NCBI RefSeq assembly: GCF_000003815.2
Contig: NC_049991.1
Coordinates: 17,251,083-17,315,082, forward strand
DNA from: Branchiostoma floridae
Taxonomy: Eukaryota; Chordata; Leptocardii; Amphioxiformes; Branchiostomatidae
Direction: 5' to 3'
Length of the DNA: 64,000 nt
Made by a program: the position numbers and the translations under genes. How positions within the stretch are numbered: position 1 is the first letter of the stretch; each line of letters opens with the position of its first letter. Shown here piece by piece: positions 60,801 through 64,000 of the stretch. Under the pieces are notes generated by a model. That model had not been told where the DNA came from, did no database searches, and worked only from the letters and a program-made list of their open reading frames with translations.

Positions 60801-62833
60801 TTGACCTCGCGCTAGAATGAACGTGTTTCCACCAGTAGACGCTGGTGACGCTGAAAAAGAGCGGAAACATCCAGAAGTAAATAATGTTTATCCAGTTGTA
60901 GAGATTGAAATGTATATGGTTACCCGTGAATGTGTCTATCCTGATGGTGTCCTTGATCCCCATGTTCTTGCCGAACTCCACCTGTGCGATGGGCCAGTCG
61001 GACATCAGCTGGATGGTCAGTTCCTGCGTGAAAAATTTTTCATTTATTTATTTTGTACTTCTTCGCGAAAGTCATAATCATAATTGGAAGAGATCCTTTG
61101 AAATATGATCTGCACAAAACGTCTTCAGCATGTCATGATACGTTTATGAAGGTTAGATATCCAGGTAAACAATATTCAATAAAATTCTACAACTAGATAA
61201 AAACGGAGATTTACATCAAGACTTTTCGAGTGACATATATCACTCTTCTTCAGCGTCACTAGAACTGCAACATTGATGCTGTGACGCTGCAGAAGAGTGA
61301 TGGATGTCACTCGAAACGTCTGGAAGTACATCTCAGTTTTTTTAATCCACTTGTAGAGATTCAATTGTATTTGAATAAAGTCTTCAGCTTCAATCTCAAA
61401 AGTTACCTGATGATCGAAGGGGAAGTCGAAGAGTTCCATCGGCTCCTTGAAGGTCGCCTTGATGCGGTTGCTCTGCTGCACAATGGGCACGTCATCGCCC
61501 TCCTCCAGGATCAGGTGGTGCTTCTTCACGTGACTGTCTATGGAGACGGCGTTAAACAGCACGATCCGGGGGTCCCACTGGTCGTCCCAGTCCACCTCCT
61601 GATATATCATATAAAACAGACACGGCGTTAAACAACACGATCAGGGGGTGTCACTGGTCATCCCAGTGCACTTCCTGTACGGGTTATCGGGTTATCTGAT
61701 CTTCATGATTGTTCGGAATGTATTACATGTATCCTTTGCAGACTTCTTTATGGTTTTGTTTGGGGGGGGGGTCTAATTTTCAACACGGGCTAAAGTTCTC
61801 TACTCCAGGAAAGGGGTTGCGGTAAAAATCGACACAGAAAATCTTAGCCTATGTTGAAACTCGCGAATCAACGCTTCCCCCAAAATTAAACAGCGCTGCT
61901 TCAGATGTTTGATCAAGGAGGCTAAGAATGTACAAATAGATGCTCAAAATTGTTCATTTTTCATTCTACTTTGTTCAAAGGAATTTGATACATTTCATTT
62001 GCACGAGAGATTCAATTTTTCTTTCCAAATTGACAAAGTGTCCAAAAGGCAAATGCCTTACAGAATGTTTAGTTCTTAGCATCTGTATTATAAACGATAG
62101 TTAAACCTTATCGCCTCGGGAAGTTTTGCGCTTTGTAACCGTGGTCTAGATTTCCCGTTTACCACTATCCACGGCCTATCCTTATCTTGCTCACCTCTCT
62201 GTGCTTCTTCCCCTTGAGCAGCGGCTCCTTGTACCAGGCGGCGAGCCAGACGTCAGCAGAGAACTCCTGTTTCACGGTGTCGATCTCTCCCAGCGAGATG
62301 ATGGAGGCTCGGATCAGCACTCGGATCTGGGGAAAGAGGAGGGCGTTTGAAAATGTTTCCCAAAAATAAGCTACTACATGTACTAAATGAATTCGGTTTG
62401 TGTTTTTTTGCGAAGTTATCGTTTTTTCTGCCTTTTTGGTGCACAGCTGACTTAACACAGAGGTTGAAATCGCAACGGACGAGCTGCTAAAATCGGCAGG
62501 ACTTCGATCGCGCTACTGCTGAAAATGCCTATTTTGGGGGCCCGTCAACAAGTCTCAGTTCTTGAGTTGTGACGGGGGCTTTAGTAATGCGTTTAGTGGA
62601 AAGGAGGTCTAAATAACTAAGGTCTTCCCGTCTGGCCTTTTCTTGCAGATAAACGTCTCTCCAAACCTAATAATGTAGAGAGTGTGTGAGAGCTCTGCAG
62701 AGTGCCCTACCTTCCGCCCGTCCGGCCGTCTCTTGTGCCAGACCTCATCACTGCTGGTGCGCAGGTTGGACTCCACCTGCTTCAGAACATCCACCGCCTC
62801 CGTCAGCCGCTCCACCACCAGCTGGGTCTCCAT
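57653..62833 (-). CDS. Cys-less pentameric ligand-gated ion channel gene B (incomplete ends)
   Basis: Exons in transcript order: 62833-62711, 62326-62195, 61598-61407, 61023-60924, 60483-60326, 59797-59642, 59459-59292, 58773-58726, 57802-57653, 1227 nt or 409 residues without a phase conflict. Domains: helical N-terminus, ligand-binding domain without the Cys-loop cysteines (MELFDFPFDHQELTIQLMSD), M1, M2 (RLSVTLTLLLTSVAFKFVVT), M3, a short link, M4 and a tail. The ATG at 62833 follows an acceptor (CCCTCTCAG). The last donor at 57653 (GCA|GTGAGT) shows that at least one more exon exists downstream. It is a tandem paralogue of gene A. Asp at M2 -1' would favour cations (inference). Confidence 0.87.
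58034..58507. mobile_element. Foldback element with arms of about 115 bases
   Basis: The left arm starts CTTAAATCCCCTTCACACGA, and the right arm ends with the inverted TCGTGTGAAGGGGGCTTAAG. Inner words GGAATGAGCCAGAATG, TTTTCTATTCCTG and ACATTCCAG-like text also pair. A related solo arm begins at about 57924. Confidence 0.85.
58726..58773 (-). CDS. Exon: channel B, post-M4 16-residue exon
   Basis: It encodes IRGTNKRLGQADKEYL between TTCATGTAG and GTAAGAC, 48 bases in phase 0. Confidence 0.82.
59025..59150 (-). mobile_element. Repeat with hammerhead-like core, mutated
   Basis: It holds CAAGCAACTGGATATGATTT, the family word seen at 30031, 30600 and 60545. The minus strand from 59143 to 59102 reads GTCA, CTGACGA, A, AGGTAG, TGGATG, CTATCT, GGAAC, GTC, TGAC. 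The core GAAAC is changed to GGAAC. Confidence 0.65.
59292..59459 (-). CDS. Exon: channel B, M3 and M4
   Basis: It encodes DKYVLLCMIFQCLMAVQNAL (M3), the link ASIMSNAWLFDV, and ISMAVLAGIVFFTHLVFGVL (M4), then MFIK. The link has about ten residues. Confidence 0.94.
59480..59590 (-). pseudogene. Decayed duplicates of the 5' end of the channel B M3 exon
   Basis: The words GCCATTGGAAGATCATACAC and AGCAGCACGTACTTGTCTTG at 59493-59534 repeat the 5' end of exon 59459-59292 and its upstream intron (TTTAAACGTTAA). A third, shorter piece (CATCAGGCATTGGAAGATCT) ends at 59590. These are partial tandem copies across the acceptor. Confidence 0.85.
59642..59797 (-). CDS. Exon: channel B, M1 end and M2 pore helix
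   Basis: It encodes FLIMALSFTAFSVPPDEPAD, then RLSVTLTLLLTSVAFKFVVT and QSLPTISYLTLL. With Arg as 0', 2' is Ser, 6' Thr, 9' Leu, 15' Lys and -1' Asp. Confidence 0.95.
60326..60483 (-). CDS. Exon: channel B, end of LBD and start of M1
   Basis: It encodes SHEWELYGHLLCKAHITGQH, then RYPLYDITAHVQRKMGFYVW and NIAFIM. 158 bases, phase 1 in and 0 out. It has a single Cys, as in gene A. Confidence 0.93.
60520..60690. mobile_element. Degenerate copy of the CAAGCAACTGGATATGA repeat
   Basis: ACGTCGACGAAGGTTACACA, AGGTAATAAGGTACGCCAAG and GCAACTGGCTATGAC mark the family. The hammerhead-like part is decayed beyond recognition. Confidence 0.6.
60924..61023 (-). CDS. Exon: channel B, late LBD
   Basis: It encodes ELTIQLMSDWPIAQVEFGKN, then MGIKDTIRIDTFT, 100 bases, phase 0 in and 1 out. 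Directly after FPFDHQ the family's second Cys would be expected; here Glu-Leu stands. Confidence 0.92.
61130..61370. mobile_element. Palindromic repeat with two opposed hammerhead-like cores
   Basis: The minus strand (61252-61220) reads CTGAAGA, A, GAGTGA, TATATG, TCACTC, GAAAA, GTC. The plus strand (61287-61320) reads CTGCAGA, A, GAGTGA, TGGATG, TCACTC, GAAAC, GTC. Flanks such as TAGATAAAAACGGAGATTTA are usual in invertebrate retroelement tails. Stem I pairing is not evident here. Confidence 0.65.
61407..61598 (-). CDS. Exon: channel B, middle LBD
   Basis: It encodes VDWDDQWDPRIVLFNAVSID, then VPIVQQSNRIKATF and ELFDFPFDHQ, 64 residues in phase 0. The FPFD turn is intact, but there is no Cys before it. 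Confidence 0.94.
61616..61680 (-). pseudogene. Decayed duplicate of the 5' end of the channel B LBD exon
   Basis: About 58 bases repeat 61543-61600, including GGCGTTAAACAACACGATCA and a working-looking acceptor GTACAG. Read in frame, the copy gives EVHWDDQ followed by TGA where the exon has Trp. It is a dead partial exon just upstream of the real one. Confidence 0.85.
62195..62326 (-). CDS. Exon: channel B, first LBD strands
   Basis: It encodes IRVLIRASIISLGEIDTVKQ, then EFSADVWLAAWYKEPLLKGK and KHRE, 44 residues. The acceptor is TTTCCCCAG and the donor GAG|GTGAGC. Confidence 0.93.
62711..62833 (-). CDS. Exon: channel B, N-terminal helical segment
   Basis: It encodes METQLVVERLTEAVDVLKQV, then ESNLRTSSDEVWHKRRPDGR and K, 41 residues, equal in length to gene A. 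It is probably the alpha-1 helix of the ligand-binding domain; no hydrophobic leader is present. Confidence 0.8.
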
Positions 62834-62904
62834 CTGAGAGGGACATAGGGAGGTACGGGGGTTTGATCTTTAATTCAAAGGAAAGGAAAGTGAAACCTAT
62901 TCAG

Positions 62905-63022
62905 TTTCAGTGTCACTGACGGAAGATGGTGGATGCCATCTGAAGCGTCTGACCGACCGTTTCCAAAATCGGTATATCCATTTGCTTGTCGATGAGTAAC
63001 TGCTTTTTGGCGATTCAATTTT
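62905..63022 (+). mobile_element. Repeat with near-intact hammerhead-like core
   Basis: The plus strand from 62912 reads GTCA, CTGACGG, A, AGATGG, TGGATG, CCATCT, GAAGC, GTC, TGAC (to 62953). Stem I is GTCA/TGAC and stem II AGATGG/CCATCT. The family word follows, inverted (ATCCATTTGCTTG, GAGTAACTGCTTTTTGGCG). Confidence 0.72.
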
Positions 63023-63461
63023 AGCTCACTGGTCGTGACAGAGAAGTTAGACAATTTGTACGGTATTTACAGGTCTATTGTATCGGACTGAAATTCCACT
63101 GGCTCTTTTCGACAAGCACATGTCCAATGAACAGTGGCCCACCACTTTACGCCTTGTTCAGAGGACTGCAACCCTTTCCTGTAGCGTACGTGTCGGTTGA
63201 GCAACACAGCCGGGATCGAACGCCAACCACTGGACTACGGACATTACCAATTCAAGCAGATGAAGTTGTCTTGGTTGGTGATTTGTAGCTTTTTCTTCGT
63301 ATCTAGCGCATGGCAAGCCCCAAGGCAGCGTAAGATGTAAACACTAAAGTGAAAGGGTCGTAAAAGACCATTAAAACCCCATACTACTGTCTTTTACTGC
63401 TTTGTCTGCGATTCTAAGTGTAAGGGAAGCCCCAAGGCAGGCGTGCATAATTACAGAGTAA

Positions 63462-63773
63462 AGGTGGGATCACACCTGCGTATATATTTAAGTCCGTATG
63501 AGGCGCGCATGTGAGTATTTGCCTCCACCAGGCCCCACAGGTCGTTGTAAAAATAATAGAAATTGGACAAACGTAAACAGGTAACATGTCAGACGAGTTA
63601 GCTGGGTCGCTAACCATACTTATCAGTCAGCTAACTCATCTGGCATGTTATGTATCTATATTTGTCCAATTTGTACTATTTTCCCCGCGACCTGTGGAGC
63701 CTGGTAGAGACTAAGAGCGTCATATGCACCTCAAACGGACTTGAATATATACGCATGTGTGACCCCACCTTAA
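63462..63773. mobile_element. Long hairpin MITE
   Basis: The left arm AAGGTGGGATCACACCTGCG and right arm CGCATGTGTGACCCCACCTT are inverted, and the pairing continues inward through CCAGGCCCCACAGGTCG and GAGTTAGCTG to a loop near 63615. Almost the whole 310 bases can fold. No protein is encoded. Confidence 0.9.
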
Positions 63774-64000
63774 GACGTATAAACACATAAAGAGCCGTAT
63801 CATTGCAAAGAAAGGCCCCGCATTACATTGCTTTACGACAGTCGTATTCTATACATATACAACAGTTGTAGTCTAACCTAAAACATATTTGTTTTGTATT
63901 CAACTGCGCTCTGTCCACAAGAGGGTGGTCTCCGGCTAGCTTTAAGCTTAGGAAACTAAAAAAAAAGAAATCACGGGCCTGATTGTAATTGGTTTTTTTT
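63774..64000. other. End of window, nothing recognised
   Basis: AT-rich sequence upstream of channel gene B. A 5' exon of gene B could lie here or beyond the window end, but I see no convincing one. Confidence 0.4.

Noticed and set aside
1-64000. CRISPR arrays, bacterial operons or tRNA/rRNA genes
   Set aside because: The window is eukaryotic with intron-split genes. The tandem repeats have no spacer structure, and I found no convincing tRNA or rRNA sequence by eye.

Overview
The window looks like a chordate invertebrate genome, most probably a cephalochordate (amphioxus, Branchiostoma). The grounds are compact GT-AG genes with nearly all domain-bounding introns in phase 1, lineage-typical shuffled extracellular domains (FAMeT, kringle, SUEL lectin, trefoil, SRCR, sushi-like, vWA, WSC, C-type lectin), and dense foldback MITEs, LINE, Penelope and Helitron remnants. 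The species is inferred from gene style, not proved.

Region 1 (1-13.6 kb, + strand) holds the 3' part of a mosaic type I membrane protein whose 5' end lies before the window. Domain order: fucolectin-like, FAMeT, kringle, FAMeT, Cys-rich chitin-binding-like, kringle, SUEL/Gal-lectin, trefoil, Ser/Thr linker, transmembrane helix, and a cytoplasmic tail with an FxNPxY-type and a YVPM motif. Four decayed partial copies of the first kringle exon lie in tandem just before the real one.

Region 2 (17.2-44.9 kb, + strand) is one long gene reconstructed here exon by exon. It has a start exon with 5 coding bases, a signal-peptide exon, SRCR, nine sushi-like modules (the canonical form has eight cysteines), a two-exon vWA with a complete MIDAS, a two-exon WSC, a two-exon C-type lectin with QPD, and an acidic/proline tail. 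The 19 exons join without a phase conflict into 1181 codons plus stop (3546 nt). No transmembrane segment is seen, so a secreted recognition protein is inferred. Its large introns carry a truncated Helitron with a cysteine-peptidase-like N-terminus and many MITEs.

Region 3 (48.9-62.9 kb, - strand) has two tandem paralogous pentameric ligand-gated ion channel genes with matching exon structure. Both lack the Cys-loop cysteines, show no signal peptide in the visible exons, have a very short M3-M4 linker and share an extra C-terminal tail. Their last exons were not found, and an upstream 5' exon may be missing. They are convergent with gene 2.

Two themes recur. First, tandem duplications that copy a 3' splice site plus the beginning of an exon occur at a kringle exon, at sushi-like module 7 and at two channel exons. 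Second, hammerhead-ribozyme-like cores recur inside several repeats, with some stem covariation. Regions 12.3-17.3 kb and 43.8-48.9 kb hold no gene I can support.
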